Of a stretch of DNA of 64,000 nt, positions 1 through 6,889 are shown one piece after another; positions within the stretch are counted from its first letter, which is position 1, and each line of letters opens with the position of its first letter. The notes below the pieces were generated by a model that was given only the letters and a program-made list of their open reading frames with translations, made no database searches and was not told where the DNA came from. The DNA is from Micromonospora halophytica (lineage in GTDB: Bacteria; Actinomycetota; Actinomycetes; Mycobacteriales; Micromonosporaceae): assembly GCF_900090245.1 (NCBI RefSeq), contig NZ_FMDN01000002.1, positions 460,295 through 524,294 on the forward strand, read 5' to 3'. The translations under genes were made by a program, and so were the position numbers.

Positions 1-455
1 AGCGCGGCCGGATCAGCCACCCGGTGCAGGTCGTCCAGGACCAGCACCACCGGCTGCTCCCGGGCGGCCAGCGCGGCGGCGAGCAGTTCCAGCTGGTCGG
101 GGCGGGGCGTGGTGGCCGGCACGGGCGGCCCGGGCTCGTGCCCGGCCACGCCGTGCAGCGCCGCCGCCAGGTACGCCCAGAGCCGTTCCCCGGTGTCGCC
201 CTCCTCGGCCTGCACCCAGGCCGGCGCGGGCTCCGACGTGCCGCGCGCCCAGGTCGCCAGCAGCGTGGTCTTGCCCCAGCCGGCGGGCGCGCGGACCAGG
301 GTGACCGGGCCGGCGGTCCCGGTGTCCAGGCGGGCGGTCAGCCGGGGCCGCAGCAGCAACGGCTCGGGCGGGGCGGGCGGCGTCAGCCGGGAGGCGAGCA
401 GGGGCGGGCCGGCGGACGCCTCGGCCATCCCGTTGGTGCTGCGCTGTTGCGGCAT
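1..455 (-). CDS. LuxR/MalT-type ATP-dependent transcriptional regulator, N-terminal part (runs off window)
   Basis: The reverse strand reads from an ATG at 455-453 to the window edge without a stop, so only about the first 150 residues are present. After a short polar start come a P-loop (PAGWGKTTLLATWARG, Walker A) and, near the edge, a Walker B with the sequence VVLVLDDLHRV. This pairing, a STAND-type NTPase with DDLH, is typical of MalT/LAL regulators, which carry TPR-like repeats and a C-terminal LuxR helix-turn-helix; those parts would lie outside the window. The gene diverges from the gene at 631, so the 175 bases between them should hold both promoters. The family is clear; the ligand and target genes cannot be told. 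A second ATG nine codons downstream is an alternative start. Confidence 0.8.
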   Translation of the reverse strand, partial: MPQQRSTNGMAEASAGPPLLASRLTPPAPPEPLLLRPRLTARLDTGTAGPVTLVRAPAGWGKTTLLATWARGTSEPAPAWVQAEEGDTGERLWAYLAAALHGVAGHEPGPPVPATTPRPDQLELLAAALAAREQPVVLVLDDLHRVADPAA

Positions 456-574
456 CCGTGCCACCCCCGTCGGACGCGGTCCTCCCCCGGTCGGCGGCGG
501 TTACCCGGCCCGGGGCGGTTCACCCCTTCGGGGGGAGCCGGGTTCACCCGGGCCGCGCCGACCATGGGCCTACG

Positions 575-606
575 CGGGCGACCGGTCGCGCGTGACCGGT
601 CGCCCG
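575..606. repeat. 13-bp perfect inverted repeat in divergent intergenic region
   Basis: The arms at 575-587 and 594-606 (CGGGCGACCGGTC and its complement) are perfectly complementary with a 6-base spacer. Each arm contains the 8-base palindrome GACCGGTC, so the site is also a direct repeat of that palindrome 14 bases apart. It lies 25 bases upstream of the GTG start at 631. It could be an operator for the divergent genes or a hairpin in the leader of the gene at 631; the sequence alone does not decide. Confidence 0.55.
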
Positions 607-630
607 TACCGAGAGCGGCGGGAGGGACAG

Positions 631-1038
631 GTGGTACGGATGGGACGGCAGGCCCTGGCGGCGCTGCGCACGCTGGTCGTACCCCGGCGGAGGAGCCGGC
701 CGGACGCCGATCCGCGACCGGGCCGCTGGCAGGTGGTGACCGTGGACCGGCCGGCGGCCGAGGTGCTGCCCGGCGGGCGGTGGCCCGAGCCGCTGCGCCC
801 GCTGGACGGCGCGGTGGAGCTGTGGCTGCGCCCGGCTCCGGGCGGGCGCGGCACCGAACTGGCCGCCCGCCCGCTGGGCGGCGTGGCCACCCTGCCGGGG
901 ATGGCCGCCCACCTGGTCGGCGACGATCCCGGCCTGTTCCTGCGGGACACCCTGCGCCGGGTCAAGCAGCTCGTGGAGACCGGCGAGGTGCTGCGTGCGG
1001 ACCGCTCGCCGATGGACCGGCCGGCGGTGCCCGGGTGA
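631..1038 (+). CDS. Small SRPBCC-like hypothetical protein
   Basis: This 135-residue protein starts at GTG 631, preceded by a good ribosome site (GGAGGG at 621-626); an ATG at 640 is the alternative. The longer open frame upstream back to 109 lies over the antisense of the LuxR-type gene and is rejected. The C-terminal stretch with FLRDTLRRVKQLVETGEV resembles the last helix of SRPBCC (START-like) proteins, where an LRR-K-LxETGE pattern is common. The usual N-terminal half of that fold is short here, so the assignment is tentative. The stop overlaps the start of the zinc dehydrogenase by four bases (GTGA), so the two are translationally coupled and probably act in one process. Substrate unknown. 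Confidence 0.65.
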   Translation: MVRMGRQALAALRTLVVPRRRSRPDADPRPGRWQVVTVDRPAAEVLPGGRWPEPLRPLDGAVELWLRPAPGGRGTELAARPLGGVATLPGMAAHLVGDDPGLFLRDTLRRVKQLVETGEVLRADRSPMDRPAVPG

Positions 1039-2210
1039 GGGCGCTGTGCTGGGAGGGCGCGAACTCCCTCGCGGTACGCCAGGTGCCCGACCCGGAGCTG
1101 CGCAACGCCCACGACATGATCGTCCGGGTGCGCCGCAGCGCCACCTGCGGGGCGGACCTGCCGCTGCTCGCCGGGCGCTCGCCCTTCCTCGCCGCCGGGG
1201 ACGTGCTGGGGCACGAGTTCCTCGGCGAGGTCACGGAGGTGGGACCGCAGGTACGCCGGCACCGGGTGGGCGACCGGGTGGTGGTCTGCGCCGCGGTCGC
1301 CTGCGGGAGCTGCTGGTACTGCCGGCAGGGGCTGTACTCCTGCTGCGACAACGGCGGCGCCTCGACGGCGGCGGCCGAGGCGGCCTGGGGGCAGCCCACC
1401 GGCGGCTGCTACGGCCACCCCCGCGCCACGGGCGGCTTCGCCGGCAGCCACGCGGAGTACGTCCGGGTGCCGTACGCCGACGTCGGGGCGTTCACCGTGC
1501 CCGAGACGGTCAGCGACGACCGGGCGGTCTTCGCCTCGGACGCCGCCCCGGCCGGCTGGATGGGCGCTGAACTGGGCGAGGTGGGCCCCGGCGACGTGGT
1601 GGCGGTCTGGGGGGCGGGCGCGGTCGGCCAGTTGACCGCGCAGGCGGCGACCCTGCTCGGCGCGGACCGGGTGATCGTCATCGACCGGCACCCGGATCGG
1701 CTGCGGATGGCCGAGGCGCACACCGGGGCCGAGACGCTCAACTTCGAGCTGACCGACGTCCCCGCCGAGTTGCGCGAGCGCAGCGGGGGCCGGGGCCCGG
1801 ACGTCTGCGTGGAGGCCGTCGGGGCGGCCGACGGCGGTGGCCGGCCGGCCTCGCTGGCCGAGCGGTTCACCGGCCGGCGGGACGGCCCGGTGGAGGACCC
1901 GCTCGCCGTGCGGGAGGCGGTGCACGCCTGCCGCAAGGGCGGCACGGTCTTCGTCTCCGGCACCTTCACCGGCTTCGTCGACACCTTCCCCCTGGGTGCG
2001 GTGATGAACAAGGGGCTGACCCTGCGCAGCGCCCGGCAGCACGGACAACGCTGGATCCCGATGCTGCTGGACCGGATGGCCCGGGACGAGCTGCGCACCG
2101 AGCACCTGGCCACCCACCGGCTCCCGCTGGATCAGGGCCCGGCCGGGTACGCGCTGTTCCGGGACCGGGCGGACGGCTGCGTGCGGGCGGTCTTCACGCC
2201 GGAGGGGTGA
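1035..2210 (+). CDS. Zinc-dependent alcohol dehydrogenase (MDR family)
   Basis: The start is GTG at 1035, overlapping the preceding stop. The 391-residue product has the layout of a medium-chain zinc dehydrogenase: a catalytic zinc site with Cys in ATCGAD near residue 37 and GHE near 64, then a structural zinc loop with closely spaced cysteines (CGSCWYCRQG and a following CC), and a Rossmann dinucleotide site GAGAVGQL near residue 196. An insertion after the EAVG segment (about residues 265-290, rich in charged residues) is typical of the formaldehyde-dehydrogenase-like branch. It probably oxidises an alcohol or aldehyde adduct with NAD(P) in the cytoplasm. The exact substrate is not visible. 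It is the second gene of a two-gene unit with the SRPBCC-like protein. Confidence 0.9.
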   Translation: MRALCWEGANSLAVRQVPDPELRNAHDMIVRVRRSATCGADLPLLAGRSPFLAAGDVLGHEFLGEVTEVGPQVRRHRVGDRVVVCAAVACGSCWYCRQGLYSCCDNGGASTAAAEAAWGQPTGGCYGHPRATGGFAGSHAEYVRVPYADVGAFTVPETVSDDRAVFASDAAPAGWMGAELGEVGPGDVVAVWGAGAVGQLTAQAATLLGADRVIVIDRHPDRLRMAEAHTGAETLNFELTDVPAELRERSGGRGPDVCVEAVGAADGGGRPASLAERFTGRRDGPVEDPLAVREAVHACRKGGTVFVSGTFTGFVDTFPLGAVMNKGLTLRSARQHGQRWIPMLLDRMARDELRTEHLATHRLPLDQGPAGYALFRDRADGCVRAVFTPEG

Positions 2211-2240
2211 AGACCGGCTCGCGAGTGGCACACTCGGCGG

Positions 2241-3422
2241 ATGCGCGACGACCGCCCGTACGACCTCGTCCTGTTCGGCGCGACCGGCTTCACCGGCGGC
2301 CTGACCGCCGAGTACCTGGCCCGGCACGCCCCCACCGGGCTGCGTTGGGCGCTCGCCGGGCGCAACCCGGCGAAGCTGGCGGCGGTCCGCGACCGGGTGG
2401 CCGACATCGACCCGGGCCTGGCCGAGCTGCCGCTGCTCGCCGCCGACGTCACCGACGCCGCGTCGGTGCGGGCGGTCGCGGAGAGCGCCCGGGTGGTCGC
2501 GACCACCGTCGGGCCGTACGTCCACCACGGGGAGCCGCTCGTCGCCGCCTGCGCCGCGGCCGGCACCGACTATGTCGACATCACCGGCGAGCCGGAGTTC
2601 GTCGACCTGATGTACCTGCGACACCACGCCGAGGCGGTGCGTACCGGGGCCCGGCTGGTGCACACCTGCGGGTTCGACTCGATCCCGCACGACCTGGGCG
2701 TCTGGTACACGCTCAAGCACCTGCCGACGGACGGGCCGGTCACCGTGGACGGGTTCGTCCGGGCCGGCGGGAAGTTCTCCGCCGGGACGTACCACTCGGC
2801 GTTGACCGCGTTCTCCCGGTCCGGGGAGATGAGCCGGGCGGCGAAGGCGCGCCGGGCGGTCGAGCCCCGCCCGCAGGGGCGGCGGATCCGCGCCGTACCG
2901 GGGAAGGTGAGCCGGCCGGCGGAGATCGGCCGTTGGGCGGTGCCGCTGCCGACCATCGATCCGCAGGTGGTCCGCCGGTCCGCGGCGGCCTGCCCGGAGT
3001 ACGGCCCGGACTTCCGTTACCGGCACTTCGCGGCGGTGAAGCGGCTGCCGACGATCCTGGCCGCCGGGGTGGGGATGGCCGGCCTGGTCGGCCTGGTCAA
3101 GTTGCCGCCAGCCCGGCGTTGGCTGCTCGGTCGGCTCTCCTCCGGCCAGGGGCCGAGCGCCGAGGACCGGGCGAAGTCGTGGTTCACGGTCCGGTTCGTC
3201 GGCGAGGGCGGGGGCCGCAAGGTGCTCACCGAGGTGGCCGGCGGCGACCCCGGGTACGACGAGACCGCGAAGATGCTCGCCGAGTCGGCGCTCTGCCTGG
3301 CGCTGGACGACCTGCCGGTCACCTCGGGTCAGGTCACCCCGGTCACCGCGATGGGTGACGCGCTGCTGGACCGCCTCGTCACGGCGGGGATGACCTTCCG
3401 GGTGCTGGACGGGGCGCGCTGA
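2241..3422 (+). CDS. Saccharopine dehydrogenase-like NAD(P)-binding protein
   Basis: The 393-residue protein begins with a Rossmann site LVLFGATGFTGGLTAEYL at residues 10-27 and continues with the AGRNPAKL turn. This matches the saccharopine-dehydrogenase/homospermidine-synthase-like family that includes the trans-acting enoyl reductases of mycobacteria. The middle contains the conserved HTCGFDSIPHDLGV block near residue 141 that marks the actinobacterial enoyl-reductase-type members. A hydrophobic stretch near residues 272-285 may attach it to a membrane. Role in lipid or polyketide reduction is an inference from the family, since no synthase lies nearby. It starts 30 bases after the dehydrogenase and may be read through from it. 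Confidence 0.85.
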   Translation: MRDDRPYDLVLFGATGFTGGLTAEYLARHAPTGLRWALAGRNPAKLAAVRDRVADIDPGLAELPLLAADVTDAASVRAVAESARVVATTVGPYVHHGEPLVAACAAAGTDYVDITGEPEFVDLMYLRHHAEAVRTGARLVHTCGFDSIPHDLGVWYTLKHLPTDGPVTVDGFVRAGGKFSAGTYHSALTAFSRSGEMSRAAKARRAVEPRPQGRRIRAVPGKVSRPAEIGRWAVPLPTIDPQVVRRSAAACPEYGPDFRYRHFAAVKRLPTILAAGVGMAGLVGLVKLPPARRWLLGRLSSGQGPSAEDRAKSWFTVRFVGEGGGRKVLTEVAGGDPGYDETAKMLAESALCLALDDLPVTSGQVTPVTAMGDALLDRLVTAGMTFRVLDGAR

Positions 3423-3432
3423 GCCGGCGCGC

Positions 3433-3463
3433 TTGACCCTCAACCTGGTGGAGGCCACAGGAT
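3433..3463 (+). promoter_or_regulatory. MerR-type promoter/operator with 19-bp spacer
   Basis: A -35 element TTGACC (3433-3438) is followed by exactly 19 bases and a -10-like CAGGAT (3458-3463). Inside the spacer is a dyad, CCTCAACC / GGTGGAGG (3438-3445 and 3447-3454), with one mismatch. A long spacer carrying a central dyad is the hallmark of MerR-family promoters. The gene at 3471 encodes a MerR protein, so this is probably its own control site. The -10 ends 8 bases before the GTG, which points to a leaderless message. Confidence 0.75.
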
Positions 3464-3470
3464 CCTCGGT

Positions 3471-4556
3471 GTGGAGAGCGAGCTGCGCAGCATCGGCGAG
3501 CTGGCCCGGGCCAGCGGCCTGACGGTCAGCGCCCTGCGGTTCTACGACCGCACCGGGGTGCTCGCCCCGGCGCTGGTCGATCCGGTGACCGGCTACCGCT
3601 GGTACACCGACGAGCAGGTGATCCCGGCCCGGCTGGTGGCCGGGCTGCGCCGGGTGGGCCTGCCGCTGACCGAGATCGGTGTCGCGCTGCGGCACCGGCA
3701 CGAGCCGGCGGTGGTCGGGCGGCTGCTCGACGCGCACCTGCGCCGGCTGGAGGACGGCCTCGCCGACGCCCGCCGTGAACTCTCCCGCGTCCGCGCCCTG
3801 CTCGCACCCGAGGAGAACCTGATGACCACCAGACTGTTCCTGTCCCGCGCCGACCTGGCCGCCGCCGTCGACGCCGTCCGTTTCGCGGTGGGCGCCGACC
3901 CGGACCTGCCGGTGCTGGCCGGCGTGCTGCTCGACGTCGAGCCGGACGGCCTACGGCTGGTCGCCACCGACCGGCACCGGCTGGCGGTGGCCCGGGCCGC
4001 CGGCAGGGTCGACGGCCCGCCCGTGCGGGCGCTGCTGCCGGTCGACGCGGTGGACGAACTGCGGACCCTGCTGGACACCGGCGAAGGAGCGACCCCGGAG
4101 GTGGGCGTGATGCTGACCGACGGTCGGGTCACCGCCTCGGTCGCCGGCCGGGAGGTCACCGCCACCGCCCTGCCGTACGACTTCCCCGACTACCGGCGGC
4201 TGCTGCGTCGGACGGCCGACGACGGGCCGACCCGGCGGGTCCCGGTCGACGCGGCGGCGCTGCGCGACGACACCGCGCCCACCGTCACCCGGGAGCATGA
4301 CGGCGTGCCGCTGGCGGTGACCGTGCTCGGTGTCCGCGACGCCGACGGGCTGCGTCTGGTCGGCGCGGACGAGCCGGCCGGGGACGACCCCGACGAGCTG
4401 CGTGTCGGGGTGAACGGGGGTTACCTGCTCGACGCGCTGGACGCCGCCGGGGCGCCGCAGCTGGTGCTGGAGCTGGACGGCCCGATCGCACCGCTGGCGA
4501 TCCGTCGTCCGGACGACGCGGACGCCTTCTCCATCCTGATGCCGATCCGCCTCTGA
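3471..4556 (+). CDS. MerR regulator fused to sliding-clamp (DnaN) domains 2 and 3
   Basis: The 361-residue protein has an N-terminal MerR winged helix (residues 6-75, with GELARASGLTVSALRFYDR) and a helical linker to about 115. From about residue 117 it matches the DNA polymerase III beta clamp: LRLVATDRHRLAVARA is like the clamp's domain-2 ATDGHRLA segment, YDFPDYRRLLRR is like the start of domain 3 (FPDYRRVLP), and the protein ends in SILMPIRL, like the clamp's MPMRL terminus. The part is about 245 residues, so the first of three clamp domains is missing while the segments that form the peptide-binding cleft remain. A MerR effector pocket made from a clamp fold is plausible; ligand unknown. 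A GTG start fits leaderless translation. Confidence 0.85.
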   Translation: MESELRSIGELARASGLTVSALRFYDRTGVLAPALVDPVTGYRWYTDEQVIPARLVAGLRRVGLPLTEIGVALRHRHEPAVVGRLLDAHLRRLEDGLADARRELSRVRALLAPEENLMTTRLFLSRADLAAAVDAVRFAVGADPDLPVLAGVLLDVEPDGLRLVATDRHRLAVARAAGRVDGPPVRALLPVDAVDELRTLLDTGEGATPEVGVMLTDGRVTASVAGREVTATALPYDFPDYRRLLRRTADDGPTRRVPVDAAALRDDTAPTVTREHDGVPLAVTVLGVRDADGLRLVGADEPAGDDPDELRVGVNGGYLLDALDAAGAPQLVLELDGPIAPLAIRRPDDADAFSILMPIRL

Positions 4557-4629
4557 CAGCCCGCCCGGACCGCTCCGGCTCGCCCTGGCCTCCCCGCCCT
4601 GGCCCCGGTGTGCGGGCTGTTCGGGCTCG

Positions 4630-4649
4630 ACTCACCAGTCACGGTGAGT
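4630..4649. terminator. Short perfect hairpin after the MerR-clamp gene
   Basis: ACTCACC (4630-4636) and GGTGAGT (4643-4649) form a 7-bp stem with a 6-base loop, 74 bases after the stop at 4556. No T-run follows, which is usual for high-GC actinomycetes. It may end transcription of the MerR-clamp gene or belong to the larger hairpin element just downstream. Confidence 0.4.
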
Positions 4650-4677
4650 GGTTGCACTGCCCGCTCCGGCCCCCTCG

Positions 4678-4762
4678 CTCGCACGCTTTGCTCTGCACCC
4701 ACCCACGCACCGGCGACGCAGCGTGGCTGGCGCGTGGAGGTAAGCAGAGCAAAGCGTGTGAG
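4678..4762. repeat. Long hairpin-forming inverted repeat (candidate dispersed element or structured RNA)
   Basis: The arms CTCGCACGCTTTGCTCTGC (4678-4696) and 4744-4762 pair over 19 positions, with one G-U pair if read as RNA. The 47-base interior contains a second helix, CCACGC (4703-4708) with GCGTGG (4732-4737), so an RNA copy would fold into a long rod with an inner stem. A competing GCGTGG lies at 4721-4726. The region 4557-5119 otherwise holds no supported gene; only the serS promoter region follows. The arms are less GC-rich than the surroundings. It looks like a REP/MITE-type palindrome or a small structured RNA. Confidence 0.6.
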
Positions 4763-5119
4763 GAGGGTGGTCGAGCCCGGACAGGCCGGTCCGCAAAGCA
4801 CCTGGTAGGAGAGGTCGAGCCGACGACGCATCCGGCAGGGGCCGGCCCAGCCGCCGCAGCCAACCACGCAGCGTCACCAGATCGCGCAGCCGACGACCGC
4901 GTCACACACCGTCATCGGCTGCGCGGGCCGACGACATCCGGCACGGAGGACAGCGGCGAGCTGGACGAGCAGTGGTGAACGAGGGCGGGTCGACGGGCGA
5001 CGACGACGGGTGGGCGGCGACAGGGTCGGCTCCTCCGGGCCGTCCCGGGCGCAGCGGGCCGCGACGGTAGCATCGGGGGGTTACCACCTGACTTCCCGGA
5101 CGGAGGCGTACGGAGCAGC

Positions 5120-6406
5120 ATGCTCGACATGGAGTTGATCCGGAAGGATCGCGAGGCGGTGGCCACCGCACTCGCGAAGCGTCTGGATCCCGCCGAGGTC
5201 AATCGGGTCCTGGACGAGGTCCAGCGGCTCGACCAGGAACGCCGTGCCCTGATCACCGAGATCGACGCCGAGCGGCAGCGCCGCAAGGCCGAGGCGCGGG
5301 CGTACGCGGCGGCCAAGCGCGCCGGCGCCGAGCCGGAGGTCTCCGCGCCGGAGGCCGGCCGGAAGCAGCTCGCGGAGCTGGAGTCCGAGCTGGACGAGGT
5401 GCAGTCCCGGCTGCGTACCACGATGAGCGAGCTGCCCAACCTGCCCGCCGACGACGTCGTCCCCGGCGGCAAGGAGGCCAACCGGGTGGTCCGGACCTTC
5501 GGTGCGCCGCCGGCCATCGAGAAGGTCCGCGACCACGTCGAGCTGAGCCGCGCGCTGGGCCTGGTCGACCACGAGCGGGGGGTCAAGCTCGGCGGCTCCG
5601 GCTTCTGGATGTACACCGGCCTCGGCGCCCGGCTGGAGTGGGCGCTGCTCAACTGGCTGATCGAGCAGAACATCGAGGCCGGCTACGAGTTCCTGCTCCC
5701 GCCGCATCTGCTGCTGGACAGCGCCGGCTTCGCCGCCGGGCAGTTCCCGAAGTTCTACGACGACGTCTACCACCTGGACCGGGAGTCCGCGCCGCGTGGG
5801 CAGTTCCTGCTGCCCACCGCGGAGACGGCGATCCTCGGGGCGTACCAGGACGAGATCCTGGACACCGCGGCACTGCCGCTGAAGCGGTTCGCTTACACCC
5901 CCTGCTACCGCCGTGAGGCGGCCGGTTCGCACTCCGACGAGCGCGGCACCGTACGGGGCCACCAGTTCAACAAGGTGGAGATCTTCCAGTTCACCCTGCC
6001 GGAGCAGGCGGACGCCGCGCTGGAGGCGATGGTCGGCCACGTGGAGAGCCTGGTCCAGAGGCTGGGCCTGCACCACCAGACCAGCCTGCTCGCGGCCGGC
6101 GACGCCAGCGCCGCGATGCGCAAGACGCTCGACATCGAGGTCTGGATGCCGAGCACCGGCAAGTACAAGGAGGTGTCGTCGGTCTCCTGGGGCGGCGACT
6201 ACCAGGCTCGCCGGGCGGCCATCCGCTACCGCGAGCCGGGCGGCAAGCAGACCCGCTTCGTGCACACCCTCAACGGCTCGGCGCTGGCGACCAGCCGGCT
6301 CTTCCCGGCCATCCTGGAGCAGTTCCAGCAGCCCGACGGGTCGGTGCTGCTGCCCGAGGTGCTCCGCGACCGGCTGGGCACCGACCGGCTCACCCCGGTC
6401 CGCTGA
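5120..6406 (+). CDS. serS: Seryl-tRNA synthetase
   Basis: The 428-residue product charges tRNA-Ser in the cytoplasm. The N-terminal 110 residues are a charged helical hairpin (DEVQRLDQERRALITEI onward), the tRNA-binding coiled coil of SerRS. The class II core shows motif 2 with RREAAGSHSDERGTVRGHQF near residues 262-281 and motif 3 with LNGSALATSRLFPAILE near 390-406. Length is normal for bacterial SerRS. ATG 5120 has GGAG at 5112-5115, and a TAGCAT -10-like box at 5068-5073 suggests a short leader. It stands alone between the hairpin element and a terminator. Confidence 0.97.
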   Translation: MLDMELIRKDREAVATALAKRLDPAEVNRVLDEVQRLDQERRALITEIDAERQRRKAEARAYAAAKRAGAEPEVSAPEAGRKQLAELESELDEVQSRLRTTMSELPNLPADDVVPGGKEANRVVRTFGAPPAIEKVRDHVELSRALGLVDHERGVKLGGSGFWMYTGLGARLEWALLNWLIEQNIEAGYEFLLPPHLLLDSAGFAAGQFPKFYDDVYHLDRESAPRGQFLLPTAETAILGAYQDEILDTAALPLKRFAYTPCYRREAAGSHSDERGTVRGHQFNKVEIFQFTLPEQADAALEAMVGHVESLVQRLGLHHQTSLLAAGDASAAMRKTLDIEVWMPSTGKYKEVSSVSWGGDYQARRAAIRYREPGGKQTRFVHTLNGSALATSRLFPAILEQFQQPDGSVLLPEVLRDRLGTDRLTPVR

Positions 6407-6423
6407 CCCACTGACCGAACGAC

Positions 6424-6459
6424 GACGGCGGGGGTCGGGCCACCCGATCCCCCGCCGTC
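6424..6459. terminator. Bidirectional terminator between serS and the thioredoxin-like remnant
   Basis: GACGGCGGGGG (6424-6434) pairs perfectly with CCCCCGCCGTC (6449-6459). It lies 17 bases after the serS stop and between two convergent genes, so it can serve both directions. Confidence 0.75.
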
Positions 6460-6493
6460 CGTCCGGCGCCACCGCGAACAGCCGCGCCGGAGG

Positions 6494-6867
6494 TCAGCCG
6501 GCCAGTGCCGCGACCCGGCGGGTGAGGTCCTCGCCGTCGAGGAATCCCTGGTGGACCACCCTGCCGTCCAGAGCACCACCGGCTTCCCGGCCAGCTCCGC
6601 GGCGGAGAACGCCGTACCGTCGAGGGTCTTCGCGCTGAACCGCAGCGTGTCCGGCACCTGCACCGGGGCCGCCGGGGCGCCGCTCGCCGGGACGCCGGAC
6701 GACAGCGGCGCGGCGGTGCCCACCGGAACCACGGCCTCGGTGGCCGACCGCGCCGGGTCGTCGCCGGCCGCGCAGCCGGCGGCGGCGAACAGGACACCGA
6801 CCAGCACGGCGGCGGCGAGCCGCCCGGGCGGTCGTCGGTCCGGCCGCTTCCTCCGGTACGACCGCAT
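6494..6867 (-). pseudogene. Thioredoxin/TlpA-like lipoprotein remnant with internal deletion
   Basis: The start codes for a lipoprotein signal (AAVLVGVLFAAAGCAAG, lipobox AAGC) and then VPDTLRFSAKTLDGTAFSAAELAGKPVVLW, the usual entry into a TlpA-like thioredoxin fold. At that point the expected FWAxWCxxC active site and central fold are absent. The frame runs into nonsense-like sequence, while another frame reads LDGRVVHQGFLDGEDLTRR and ends VAALAG-stop at 6496-6494, which looks like the C-terminus of the same family. So the active-site core of about 80-90 residues appears deleted, with a shift of frame at about 6555-6565. It follows the redox pair at 6890-10020 and was probably part of that unit. 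A sequencing error cannot explain a missing core. Confidence 0.75.
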
Positions 6868-6889
6868 CGGCGTCTCCTCTCGCTGGTGA

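Noticed and set aside
24..1034. N-terminal extension of the zinc dehydrogenase by 337 residues
   Set aside because: The extension is antisense to the LuxR-type gene and has no motif; the dehydrogenase starts naturally at GTG 1035.
570..3737. A 1055-codon open frame on the reverse strand
   Set aside because: It lies opposite four genes with clear domains, its translation is Arg/Gly/Pro/His-rich without any motif, and it is a usual by-product of high GC.
4678..4762. T-box riboswitch for serS
   Set aside because: It lies about 360 bases upstream, has no T-box sequence (TGGNACCGCG) or specifier loop, and actinobacterial T-boxes mostly serve ileS.
4976..5070. 31-codon ORF before serS
   Set aside because: No ribosome site, low-complexity content, and it runs into the serS -10 box.
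6226..6867. Intact 213-residue protein in place of the thioredoxin remnant
   Set aside because: After GKPVVLW the frame loses all family pattern and runs antisense into serS, while another frame shows the true end; a deletion explains it better.
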